A stretch of DNA of 64,000 nucleotides from Aromatoleum toluolicum (GTDB lineage Bacteria; Pseudomonadota; Gammaproteobacteria; Burkholderiales; Rhodocyclaceae). Positions 35,506-43,899 of the stretch are shown here, one piece after another (within the stretch, counting starts at the first letter, position 1; every line of letters starts with the position of its first letter). Position numbers and translations under genes: made by a program. The stretch lies in NCBI RefSeq assembly GCF_012911005.2, contig NZ_WTVS01000010.1, forward strand, positions 48,244-112,243. Reading direction: 5' to 3'. The notes beneath the pieces are model-generated. The model made no database searches, had not been told where the DNA came from, and worked only from the letters and a program-made list of their open reading frames with translations.

Positions 35506-36005
35506 GCGGTGATCCGCGCTTTCTTCGCCAGCCGCGTCTTGATGCGGTTGAGCTTGAGCGGCGACAGGTATTCGACGAAGACCTTGCCTTCGAGGTGGTC
35601 GAGTTCGTGCTGGATGCACACCGAGAGCAGGCCGTCGGCCTCCAGCTCGAAGGGCTTGCCGTCGGCGTCGAGCGCCTTCACGCGCACGTGCTCGGCGCGA
35701 CGCACACTCTCGTAGATGCCGGGCACCGAGAGGCAGCCTTCCTCGCCGATATGCTCGCCGGACTTCTCGAGAATCTCGGCGTTGATGAACACGCGCAGGT
35801 CGGAGCGGTCCTCGCTGATGTCGATCACCACCACCCGCTTGTGCACGTCGACCTGCGTCGCGGCGAGCCCGATGCCGGGCGCCTCGTACATGGTCTCGGC
35901 CATGTCCTTGACGAGTTGGCGAATCGAATCGTCTACGTGTGCGACCGGGGCGGCGCGCGTGTGCAAACGGGGGTCGGGATAGCGAAGGATCGGTAATAGC
36001 GCCAT
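35502..36005 (-). CDS. def: Peptide deformylase
   Basis: The 167-residue iron hydrolase has all three motifs: GIGLAATQ (44-51), EEGCLSVPG (88-96, metal ligand C91) and HELDH (133-137, ligands H133 and H137). It removes the formyl group from nascent proteins. It is first in the def-fmt pair and is divergent from the LysM protein gene (162 bp). Confidence 0.96.
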   Translation of the reverse strand: MALLPILRYPDPRLHTRAAPVAHVDDSIRQLVKDMAETMYEAPGIGLAATQVDVHKRVVVIDISEDRSDLRVFINAEILEKSGEHIGEEGCLSVPGIYESVRRAEHVRVKALDADGKPFELEADGLLSVCIQHELDHLEGKVFVEYLSPLKLNRIKTRLAKKARITA

Positions 36006-36167
36006 AAATGCTTGCCGGGTTAAGTCATTACGTGCAGAATTTCAAGTGCTTTGGCATGCTGTCGGGGTCGCCCCGGCATTCGAATCGAGTCTGCGGATTG
36101 GATCCCTCGACCGGCGGAACGCGTTCCGGTAGCGGAAAATCCGGTCCGTTCCAATCGGAAGCGAGCG

Positions 36168-37193
36168 ATGACCCGCATTATATTCCCTCTCCTCTTCAGC
36201 GTAGCGACCCTTCTCGGCGCGCCCGCGCTCGCGGCACCGGCCGCCATCGCCGACGATGCCCCCGACAGCCACACCGTCGTGCGCGGCGACACCCTGTGGG
36301 GAATTTCGGGCAAGTTCCTCAAGGAACCCTGGCGCTGGCCCGAAGTGTGGCGCCTCAATCGCGACCAGATCCGCAACCCGCACCTCATCTATCCGGGCCA
36401 GATCATCGTGCTCGACCGCAGCGGCCCCTACCTGTCGATCGGCCGCCGCGTCGGCGACCAGAAGCTGCAGCCGCAGGTCTATCACGAGGACCTCAAGGAC
36501 GCCGTCGCAAGCATCCCGATGCAGGACATCGAGCCCTTCCTGACCAAGCCGCTGGTCGTCGACGAGGCGCGTCTGGCCGACGCCGGCACCGTGGTCGCGA
36601 CCGAGACCAGCCGCGTGTACATGGGCCCCGGCGACACGATCTTCGCCAAGAACATCAAGGAAGACCACAAGGTGTGGCAGGTGCTGCGCCCGGCCAAGCC
36701 GCTCACCGACCCGGTCACCCGCGAAGTGCTCGGCTACGAGGCCATGTATCTCGGCTCCGCCCGCGTCACCGAGAACGGCACACCGGCCACGCTCGAGATC
36801 CTCAGCGCGGTCGAGGAGATCGGCACCGGCGACCGCCTGGTCGTCACCGACAAGCCGGATATCTTCTCGTACATGCCGCACGCACCGGAACAGGAGGTCG
36901 CCGGCCGCCTGATCGGTATCTATCGTGGCGTCGCCGAAACCGGCCGCAACCACGTCGTGACGCTCAGCGTCGGCACCCGCGAAGGCATCGAGCGCGGCCA
37001 CGTGCTCGCGCTGCACCGCAACCGCGGCTCGGTCGTCTACAAGGACGACGACGGCAACAAGGAAACCTACAACCTGCCCGAGAAGCGTTATGGCCTCGCC
37101 TTCGTGTTCCGCGTGTTCGACCGCGTCTCCTACGCGCTGGTGATGGAGACCGACGGCCAGGTCACGGTCGGCGACAGCGTGCGCAAGCCCTGA
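36168..37193 (+). CDS. Exported LysM-domain protein
   Basis: From ATG 36168 (GGAAGCGAG upstream) the product is 341 residues, with a Sec signal (MTRIIFPLLFSVATLLGAPALA) and one LysM domain (about 33-80, SHTVVRGDTLWGISGKFLKEPWRWPE) that should bind peptidoglycan. The remaining 260 residues, with repeated beta motifs (VYMGPGDTIFAKN, GDRLVV, GDSV), lack a known enzyme signature. It is a conserved neighbour of dprA in betaproteobacteria; the dprA GTG lies 8 bp after its stop. Confidence 0.9.
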   Translation: MTRIIFPLLFSVATLLGAPALAAPAAIADDAPDSHTVVRGDTLWGISGKFLKEPWRWPEVWRLNRDQIRNPHLIYPGQIIVLDRSGPYLSIGRRVGDQKLQPQVYHEDLKDAVASIPMQDIEPFLTKPLVVDEARLADAGTVVATETSRVYMGPGDTIFAKNIKEDHKVWQVLRPAKPLTDPVTREVLGYEAMYLGSARVTENGTPATLEILSAVEEIGTGDRLVVTDKPDIFSYMPHAPEQEVAGRLIGIYRGVAETGRNHVVTLSVGTREGIERGHVLALHRNRGSVVYKDDDGNKETYNLPEKRYGLAFVFRVFDRVSYALVMETDGQVTVGDSVRKP

Positions 37194-37201
37194 CATCAGC
37201 G

Positions 37202-38359
37202 GTGGAGGACGATCTCGCCGCTTGGCTGCGGCTGACCCTCCTCCCCGGCATCGGCCCCGAACGCCAGCGCAGCCTGCTCGCAGCGTTCGGCCTGCCCGGG
37301 CAAGTGTTCGCCGCCGGGCGCAGCGCGATCGCCGCGGTGGCCGGCGCGGACACCGCCGATCTCCTCTTCGCCGCGCCCGACGAGGCGCGCCTCGCCGCAG
37401 CCCTCGCATGGGCCGCGGAACCGGGCAACCACATCCTCACCCTCGGCGACGCCGCCTATCCGCGCGGCCTGCTCGAGATTCCCGACCCGCCGGTGCTGCT
37501 GTACGTGAAGGGCGATCCGGCGCTGCTCGCCGGCACCGCGCTGGCGATCGTCGGCGCGCGCTCGGCAACGCCGGGCGGCGTCGCCAACGCCCAGGCCTTT
37601 GCCGAACATCTCGCCGGCGCGGGCCTCACGATCGTCAGCGGGCTCGCGCTCGGCATCGACGCCGCGGCCCACCGCGGCGCGCTCAACCAGGCCGACGGCA
37701 AGACCGTCGCGGTCATCGGCACCGGCGCAGACCGCGTCTATCCCGCCCGCCACCAGGCGCTCGCACGCGAAATCGCCGAGCGCGGCGTCATCGTCAGCGA
37801 ACTGCCGCTCGGCACGCCCGCGCTGCCGCACAACTTCCCGCGCCGCAACCGCCTCATCGCCGGTCTCGCGCGCGGCGTGCTGGTCGTCGAGGCGGCCGTG
37901 GGCAGCGGCTCGCTGATCACCGCGCGGCTCGCGTCCGAGTGCGGGCGCGAGGTGTTCGCGATCCCCGGCTCCATCCATTCCCCGCTCGCGCGCGGCTGCC
38001 ACCGCCTGATCCGTGACGGCGCCAAGCTGGTCGAGACCGCCGCCGACGTGCTCGACGAACTCGCCTGGGGCGGGACCGCAAGGCCGCCCGCGCAACCGGC
38101 CACGCGCAGCGCGGCACGGGGACGCAGGCGCGCCGCGGAGGACGCTTCACAGGCCCTGTTCCCCCCGCCTGTGCCGGATGCGGAGCTGCCGCCCGAGCAG
38201 GCCGCGGTGCTCGATGCCCTCGGCCACGACCCGCTCGATGTCGACACCCTGGCCGCACGCAGCGGCTTGACGCTCGATGCGCTCTACGCCATTCTGCTGT
38301 CACTGGAGCTCGACGGGCGGATCAGCCGACTCCCCGGCGGGCGCTTCCAGCGCCATTGA
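37202..38359 (+). CDS. dprA: DNA-processing protein DprA
   Basis: The 385-residue protein starts with GTG at 37202 and has an N-terminal helical SAM-like domain, the Rossmann-like core with AIVGARSATPGGVANA (about 118-133), SGLALGIDAAAHRGAL, GTGADRVYPARH, and PLGTPALPHNFPRRNRLIAGL. A C-terminal winged-helix domain follows an Ala/Arg linker (about 290-325). DprA loads RecA on incoming single-stranded DNA in natural transformation. Neighbouring LysM protein and smg are its usual company. Confidence 0.95.
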   Translation: MEDDLAAWLRLTLLPGIGPERQRSLLAAFGLPGQVFAAGRSAIAAVAGADTADLLFAAPDEARLAAALAWAAEPGNHILTLGDAAYPRGLLEIPDPPVLLYVKGDPALLAGTALAIVGARSATPGGVANAQAFAEHLAGAGLTIVSGLALGIDAAAHRGALNQADGKTVAVIGTGADRVYPARHQALAREIAERGVIVSELPLGTPALPHNFPRRNRLIAGLARGVLVVEAAVGSGSLITARLASECGREVFAIPGSIHSPLARGCHRLIRDGAKLVETAADVLDELAWGGTARPPAQPATRSAARGRRRAAEDASQALFPPPVPDAELPPEQAAVLDALGHDPLDVDTLAARSGLTLDALYAILLSLELDGRISRLPGGRFQRH

Positions 38360-38376
38360 CCAGACGGTGTGCCGCC

Positions 38377-38844
38377 ATGTTCGACATCTTTGTATACCTC
38401 TTCGAGAACTACGTTCACGCCGCCGCCTGCCCCGAAATCGACCAGCTCGCGCGCAAGCTCTCGGCGGCCGGTTTCGAGGAGGATGAAATCACCGAAGCCC
38501 TCGACTGGCTGTCGGGCCTGCGTAGCATTTCCGACACCTCGCCGCTCGCGACGACGCCCGCAGCGGGTGCGTTCCGCGTGTATGCGGCCGAGGAAGAGCT
38601 GCGGCTCAGCATCGAATGCCGTGGCTTCATTGCCTTCCTCGAGAATGCCGGCGCCCTCGACGCCGGAACGCGCGAAATCATCATCGAGCGCACACTGGCG
38701 CTGAGCAGTTTCGGCGTCAGCCTCGCCCGGCTCAAGGTGATCGTGCTGATGGTGCTGTGGCAGCGCGAGCTGCCGCTCGACAGCCTGATCGTCGACGAAC
38801 TGCTCGGGGAAGAGGCGGACGAAGGCGCGCTTGCGAAGCACTAG
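38377..38844 (+). CDS. smg: Smg family protein (DUF494)
   Basis: The 155-residue helical protein begins MFDIFVYLFENYVHAAACPE, the Smg signature. Its function is unknown; the gene is widespread next to dprA and topB. It begins 17 bp after dprA, so it is probably co-transcribed. The 38356 start would add seven residues without family support. Confidence 0.92.
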   Translation: MFDIFVYLFENYVHAAACPEIDQLARKLSAAGFEEDEITEALDWLSGLRSISDTSPLATTPAAGAFRVYAAEEELRLSIECRGFIAFLENAGALDAGTREIIIERTLALSSFGVSLARLKVIVLMVLWQRELPLDSLIVDELLGEEADEGALAKH

Positions 38845-38949
38845 GCGCATCCGCGGCGCTTGCACCCTTGACGGCGGCCTGCTTATCATGCGCCGCTCGA
38901 TCACCCCATACACGAGAACCCGCAGGGTTTTCCAAGGCGGCCAAGCGGC

Positions 38950-41532
38950 ATGAGCAAGCAACTGATCATCGCGGAGAAACCTTCGGTCGCGCAGGACATC
39001 GCCCGCGCGCTGGGCGGTTTCACGAAGGAAAAGGACTACTTCGAGTCCGACGAGTATGTGCTCTCATCGGCCGTCGGCCACCTGCTCGAACTGGTGGTGC
39101 CCGAGGAGTTCGAGGTCAAGCGCGGCAAATGGACCTTTGCGCACCTGCCGGTGATCCCGCCGCAGTTCGCGCTAAAACCCATCGAGAAGACCGACGACCG
39201 CCTGAAGCTGCTGACGCGGCTGATCAAGCGCAAGGACGTCACCGGCCTGATCAACGCCTGTGACGCGGGGCGCGAGGGCGAGCTGATCTTCAATTTCATC
39301 GCGCAGCACGCCAAGAGCGACAAGCCGGTGCGCCGGCTGTGGCTGCAGTCGATGACCGCGACGGCGATCCGCGAGGGCTTCGCCCACCTGCGCTCGGCGC
39401 AGGAGGTCGAGGGCCTGCGCTCGGCGGCGGTGTGCCGCGCCGAGAGCGACTGGCTGATCGGCATCAACGGCACGCGCGCGATGACCGCGTTCAACTCCAA
39501 GACCGGCGGCTTCCACCTCACCACGGTCGGGCGCGTGCAGACGCCGACGCTCGCGATCGTGGTCGAGCGCGAGCAGAAGATCCGCCAGTTCAAGCCGCGC
39601 GACTACTGGGAACTGGAAGCCTCCTTCGGCTGCCAGGCCGGCAGCTACGCGGGCCGCTGGTTCGACGAGAAGTTCAAGAAGCCCGAAGGCGACGAGCACG
39701 CGACCGCCTTCCGCCTGTGGGACAAGGCGCGCGCCGAGGCAATCAAGGCGAAGTGCGACGGCAAGCCGGGCACCGTCACGGAGGAATCCAAGCCGTCGAC
39801 GCAGCTCTCGCCGCTGCTGTTCGACCTCACCAGCCTGCAGCGCGAGGCCAACGGCCGCTTCGGCTTCTCGGCGCGCGTGACGCTGCAGATCGCCCAGGCG
39901 CTGTACGAAAAGCACAAGGCGCTGACCTATCCGCGTACCGATGCGCGCGCGCTGCCGGAGGACTACCTCGGCACCGTCAAGGACGTGATGCGCGCGCTGC
40001 CCGACGACTACGCGCCGTTCGCGAACGAGATCGCCAAGCAGGGCTGGGTGAAGCCCAACAAGCGCATCTTCAACAACGCGAAGATCTCCGACCACTTCGC
40101 GATCATCCCGACCGGCACCGTGCCCAAGAGCCTGTCGGAAGCCGAGCACAAGATCTACGACCTGGTCACGCGCCGCTTCCTGTCGGTGTTCTACCCGGCG
40201 GCCGAATACCGCATCACGACCCGCATCACGCGCGTCGAGAACGAGGCCTTCAAGACCGAGGGCAAGGTGCTCGTGAATCCGGGCTGGCTCGCCGTGTACG
40301 GCAAGGAGGCGGTCAAGGAAGACGAGGATGGCGGCGGCGCGCAGCTGTGCGCGGTGCAGCCGAACGAGACCGTGTCGACCGACGACATCCTCGTGAAATC
40401 GCTCGTGACCAAGCCGCCCGCACGCTACAACGAAGCGACCCTGCTGTCGGCGATGGAAGGCGCGGGCAAGATGGTCGACGACGAGGAACTGCGCGCGGCG
40501 ATGGCCGAACGCGGCCTCGGCACGCCGGCGACCCGCGCGCAGATCATCGAGGGCCTGATCGCCGAGCAGTACATCCACCGCGAGGGGCGCGAACTGATCC
40601 CCAGCGCGAAAGCCTTCTCGCTGATCACGCTGCTGAAGGGCCTCGACGTGTCCGCGCTGACCTCGCCGGAACTGACCGGCGAATGGGAGCACAAGCTCGC
40701 GCAGATGGAGCGCGGCCAGCTGTCGCGCCCCGAGTTCATGCGCGAGATCGCCGAGATGGCGCGCGAGGTCGTCGAGCGCGCCAAGCGCTACGAGTCCGAC
40801 ACCGTGCCGGGCGACTTCGCGACGCTCGGCGCGCCGTGCCCCAAGTGCGGCAGTGTGGTGAAGGAGAACTACAAGAAGTTCGCCTGCCAGGCCTGCGACT
40901 GGAGCGCGTGGAAGATCGTCGCCGGGCGGCAGTTCGAGATCCACGAGATCGAGACGCTGCTGCGCGAGGGCAAGGTCGGACCGCTGACGGGCTTCCGCAG
41001 CAAGATGGGACGGCTCTTCAACGCCGAGATCCGCCTCAACGACGACAAGCAGCCGGAGTTCGATTTCGGCCAGCCGAAGGACGACGGCGAGGGCGCGGAG
41101 CCGGTCGATTTCTCCGGCCAGGAGCCGCTCGGCGCGTGCCCGAAGTGTGCGGCGCCGGTGTACGAGCACGGCATGGCCTACGTGTGCGCCAAGTCGGTGG
41201 GGCCGGAGAAGTCCTGCGATTTCCGCTCGGGCAAGGTGATCCTGCAGCAGCCGGTCGAGCGCGAGCAGATGACCAAGCTGCTTGCCGACGGCCGCACCGA
41301 ACTGCTCAAGGGTTTCGTGTCGACGCGCACCAAGCGCAAGTTCTCGGCCTTCCTCGTGCGCGGCGCGGACGGCAAGGTGGGCTTCGAGTTCGAGCCGAAG
41401 GCACCCAAGGCCGGCGCGAAGGCCAAGGCCGGCGACGGCGCCGCCAAGGACGGCGCGGCGGCGGCCGAGACGGCCGACAAGGCCAAACCGGCAGCACGCA
41501 AGACCAGTCCGCGGGCGCGCAAGGGCGTCTGA
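38950..41532 (+). CDS. topB: DNA topoisomerase III
   Basis: The 860-residue type IA topoisomerase has the N-terminal Toprim domain (LIIAEKPSVAQDIARALGG; NACDAGREGELIF) and the active-site motif LTYPRTDARALPEDY with Y327. C-terminal zinc-binding modules follow (CPKCGSVV...CQAC near 635; CPKCAAPV...CAKS...C near 725), then an Ala/Lys-rich tail (about 820-860). It is about 200 residues longer than E. coli TopB; the excess lies in the C-terminal zinc and basic region. It decatenates and resolves recombination intermediates. It follows smg at 105 bp. Confidence 0.94.
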   Translation: MSKQLIIAEKPSVAQDIARALGGFTKEKDYFESDEYVLSSAVGHLLELVVPEEFEVKRGKWTFAHLPVIPPQFALKPIEKTDDRLKLLTRLIKRKDVTGLINACDAGREGELIFNFIAQHAKSDKPVRRLWLQSMTATAIREGFAHLRSAQEVEGLRSAAVCRAESDWLIGINGTRAMTAFNSKTGGFHLTTVGRVQTPTLAIVVEREQKIRQFKPRDYWELEASFGCQAGSYAGRWFDEKFKKPEGDEHATAFRLWDKARAEAIKAKCDGKPGTVTEESKPSTQLSPLLFDLTSLQREANGRFGFSARVTLQIAQALYEKHKALTYPRTDARALPEDYLGTVKDVMRALPDDYAPFANEIAKQGWVKPNKRIFNNAKISDHFAIIPTGTVPKSLSEAEHKIYDLVTRRFLSVFYPAAEYRITTRITRVENEAFKTEGKVLVNPGWLAVYGKEAVKEDEDGGGAQLCAVQPNETVSTDDILVKSLVTKPPARYNEATLLSAMEGAGKMVDDEELRAAMAERGLGTPATRAQIIEGLIAEQYIHREGRELIPSAKAFSLITLLKGLDVSALTSPELTGEWEHKLAQMERGQLSRPEFMREIAEMAREVVERAKRYESDTVPGDFATLGAPCPKCGSVVKENYKKFACQACDWSAWKIVAGRQFEIHEIETLLREGKVGPLTGFRSKMGRLFNAEIRLNDDKQPEFDFGQPKDDGEGAEPVDFSGQEPLGACPKCAAPVYEHGMAYVCAKSVGPEKSCDFRSGKVILQQPVEREQMTKLLADGRTELLKGFVSTRTKRKFSAFLVRGADGKVGFEFEPKAPKAGAKAKAGDGAAKDGAAAAETADKAKPAARKTSPRARKGV

Positions 41533-41557
41533 GCCCGCCTCCGCAACGGCTCGCGCG

Positions 41558-42706
41558 TCAGCGCGCGACGCGGCCGAGCAGGCTGCCGCTTTCGCCGGCA
41601 GGATCGCCGACCAGCACGAAGCCGCGCAGCGCCCCTGCGCGGTCGTGGAACAGCGCCCGCACGCCGCGGGCGGTGGCCGATTCGTGCCATTCGCCGGCGA
41701 CCGGGGGCGGTTCGCAGAGCGCGACGGCGCAGCACTCCAGGTTCAGGCGCCGCACGCGCGCCTTCCAGCGCATGCGCGCACCGTGTCCCGCGAGCACGTC
41801 GACAAGCACCTGCGCGCCGGCTTCGATGTCGTCGCCGAGGGCGAACACGCGCCCGTCGAATTCCGCGCAGCCGCCCAGGGCGTGAATCGCCTCGGCCGAG
41901 CTGCGCAGGGCGGCATCGACGACGATGCCCGCCGCGACGTCCAGTCCCGCCGCCCGCGCGAGCTGCACGCGCGGCCGGGTGCCCAGCGCGGCGACGACCA
42001 CATCGACGGTGAGCGGCTTGCCGCCCAGCGTCGTGACGTGGAGTTCGCCCATGCCCTGGTCGATGCGCTGCACGCCGTCCTCGATGCGAATGCGCACGCC
42101 GGCGGTGACCAGCGCGTTGGCGATGCGTTCCGCACACAGGGCGGGAACGCTGCCGCCCAGCAATTTCGGGTCCGACTCCAGCAGGGTCACTTCGCAGCCG
42201 CCGCGCTTCAGACTTTCCGCCAGCTCGCAGCCGCGGATGCCGCCGCCAATGACCGCGACGCGCCCGCGCCCCGCGAGTTCGGAACGCAGATAGGCGTATT
42301 CGGCGAGGCTGCCGACAGTGAGGACGGACGCGGCGGCGCTGCCGCGCACGTTCGCCGGGCGGACCGAGTCCGCACCGGTCGCGAGCACCAGCTGCGACCA
42401 GGCCTGCTCTGGCTGCGCAGGGTTGTCGGTGCGCAGGACGCGGCTTACCGGATCGATCGCGAGCACGCGGCGGTGGGGCGTGATCGTGGCCTCGAAGCGA
42501 TAGGCCATCTGCTCGGCGGTCGCGACCACCAGTTCGTCCGCGTCACGCCGGTGCGCGAGCCCTGCCGGGAGCTGGTCCTTGGAGTAGGCCGCGGCCTCGT
42601 CCGCGCCGATCAGGTGGATCTCGCGCTGGCGGTCGCGCTGGCGCAACGCGCGCAAGAGCGCGTAGCCGGCGAAGCCGGTGCCGACGATCACGAGCGGTGC
42701 ATCCAC
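41558..42706 (-). CDS. FAD/NAD(P)-dependent oxidoreductase (rubredoxin reductase/NorW type)
   Basis: The 382-residue flavoprotein starts best at GTG 42706, which follows GGGGGAG by 5 nt. It has an N-terminal FAD Rossmann motif (VIVGTGFAGYALLRAL), AYSKDQLPAGLAH, a second dinucleotide motif (VAVIGGGIRGCELAESL) and the late FAD motif VFALGDD. The best matches are rubredoxin-NAD+ reductases and the NO-reductase partner NorW. No rubredoxin gene is adjacent, so the electron acceptor is unknown. It lies 106 bp downstream of oxyR on the same strand; an oxidative-stress role is possible. Confidence 0.88.
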   Translation of the reverse strand: MDAPLVIVGTGFAGYALLRALRQRDRQREIHLIGADEAAAYSKDQLPAGLAHRRDADELVVATAEQMAYRFEATITPHRRVLAIDPVSRVLRTDNPAQPEQAWSQLVLATGADSVRPANVRGSAAASVLTVGSLAEYAYLRSELAGRGRVAVIGGGIRGCELAESLKRGGCEVTLLESDPKLLGGSVPALCAERIANALVTAGVRIRIEDGVQRIDQGMGELHVTTLGGKPLTVDVVVAALGTRPRVQLARAAGLDVAAGIVVDAALRSSAEAIHALGGCAEFDGRVFALGDDIEAGAQVLVDVLAGHGARMRWKARVRRLNLECCAVALCEPPPVAGEWHESATARGVRALFHDRAGALRGFVLVGDPAGESGSLLGRVAR

Positions 42707-42812
42707 GGTACTCCCCCGGGGAAGGCATGGTTTCAACCTAGCCGCCAACGCGCGGGACGGCGCGGCAATCGTTCACGCCGGCCTGCGCCGGCAGGCGTGC
42801 TTCAGGCCTACC

Positions 42813-43751
42813 TCAGGCAAGCTCCAGCGGCGCCACGCGGCCGATCGGGCGCACGCCGGGCAGGTCGCTCTCGAGGATGGCGGTGCGCAGGACGTCGATC
42901 GCGCCGCTGCGCGGGTAGGTGACGCGCCACGCAAGCGCGACGCGGCGCGAGGGTTCGGGGTCGGAGAAGGGACGCACCGCGACCAGCGCGTTCTGCGTCG
43001 GCAGGTCGTCGGCGGCGGTGCTGGGCAGCACCGTGACGCCGAGGCCGGTCGCGACCATGTGGCGGATCGTCTCCAGCGAGCTGCCTTCCAGCGTGCGTTG
43101 CAGGCCGCTGACGTTGCGGCAGTGCGGACACACTTCGAGCACCTGGTCGCGGAAGCAGTTGCCGGCGCCGAGCAGCAGCAGCTGGTCGTCGGCGAGCTTT
43201 TCGGGGTCGATGTGCGCGAGCGCCGTCCACGGGTGCGTCGCCGGCATCAGCACGCGGAAGGGTTCGTCATACACGGGCTGGGCGACGATGCCCGCTTCGT
43301 CGAAGGGCAGCGACAGCACGATGACGTCGAGTTCGCCGCGCTTGAGCGCCTCGAGGAGCCGCGTCGTGTAGTTCTCGTGGATGATCAGCGGCATGCGCGG
43401 TGCGAGCTTGTGCACGCGCGGGATCAGGCGCGGCAGCAGGTAGGGCGCGATGGTGTAGATCACCCCCAGGCGCAGCGGCCCGGACAGCGGATCCTTGCCG
43501 GCCGCGGCGATCTCGGGGATCTGCGCCGCTTCCATCAGCACCTTCTCGGCCTGGGCGACGATGCGCTGGCCGGTGGAGGTGATCTTGACCTCGGTCGCGC
43601 TGCGCTCGAAGAGCTGCACGCCGAGCTCGTCCTCGACCTTCTTGATCGCGACCGAAAGCGTGGGCTGGCTGACGTGGCACTTCTCGGCGGCGCGGCCGAA
43701 GTGGCGCTCGTGGGCGAGGGCGATGAGATAGCGGAGATCGGTGAGGGTCAT
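42813..43751 (-). CDS. oxyR: Hydrogen peroxide-sensing regulator OxyR
   Basis: The 312-residue LysR-family protein is OxyR. It has an N-terminal wHTH (LTDLRYLIALAHERHFGRAAEKCHVSQPTLS) and the redox cysteines C199 and C208 in GAGNCFRDQVLEVCPHC, at the E. coli numbering. ATG 43751 gives the standard N-terminus. It is divergent from the TonB-dependent receptor gene (148 bp) and upstream of the FAD oxidoreductase. Confidence 0.94.
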   Translation of the reverse strand: MTLTDLRYLIALAHERHFGRAAEKCHVSQPTLSVAIKKVEDELGVQLFERSATEVKITSTGQRIVAQAEKVLMEAAQIPEIAAAGKDPLSGPLRLGVIYTIAPYLLPRLIPRVHKLAPRMPLIIHENYTTRLLEALKRGELDVIVLSLPFDEAGIVAQPVYDEPFRVLMPATHPWTALAHIDPEKLADDQLLLLGAGNCFRDQVLEVCPHCRNVSGLQRTLEGSSLETIRHMVATGLGVTVLPSTAADDLPTQNALVAVRPFSDPEPSRRVALAWRVTYPRSGAIDVLRTAILESDLPGVRPIGRVAPLELA

Positions 43752-43899
43752 GGGGGTGCCTGAGCAATGGCATGCGCCGAAGATGTTACTCCGCATGGGC
43801 ACTTCGGGACACCTCCGGCAACCCGCGCGGTGCCGCTGCCGCTTATACTTCAATTTGTATCAATGTCCCGCCCGACGGGGCTTCAAACAATAACGAACT

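Noticed and set aside
36008..37200. Long upstream extension of the dprA frame
   Set aside because: It runs antagonistically in another frame over the LysM-protein gene and is Arg/Pro-rich; the GTG at 37202 gives the DprA N-terminus.
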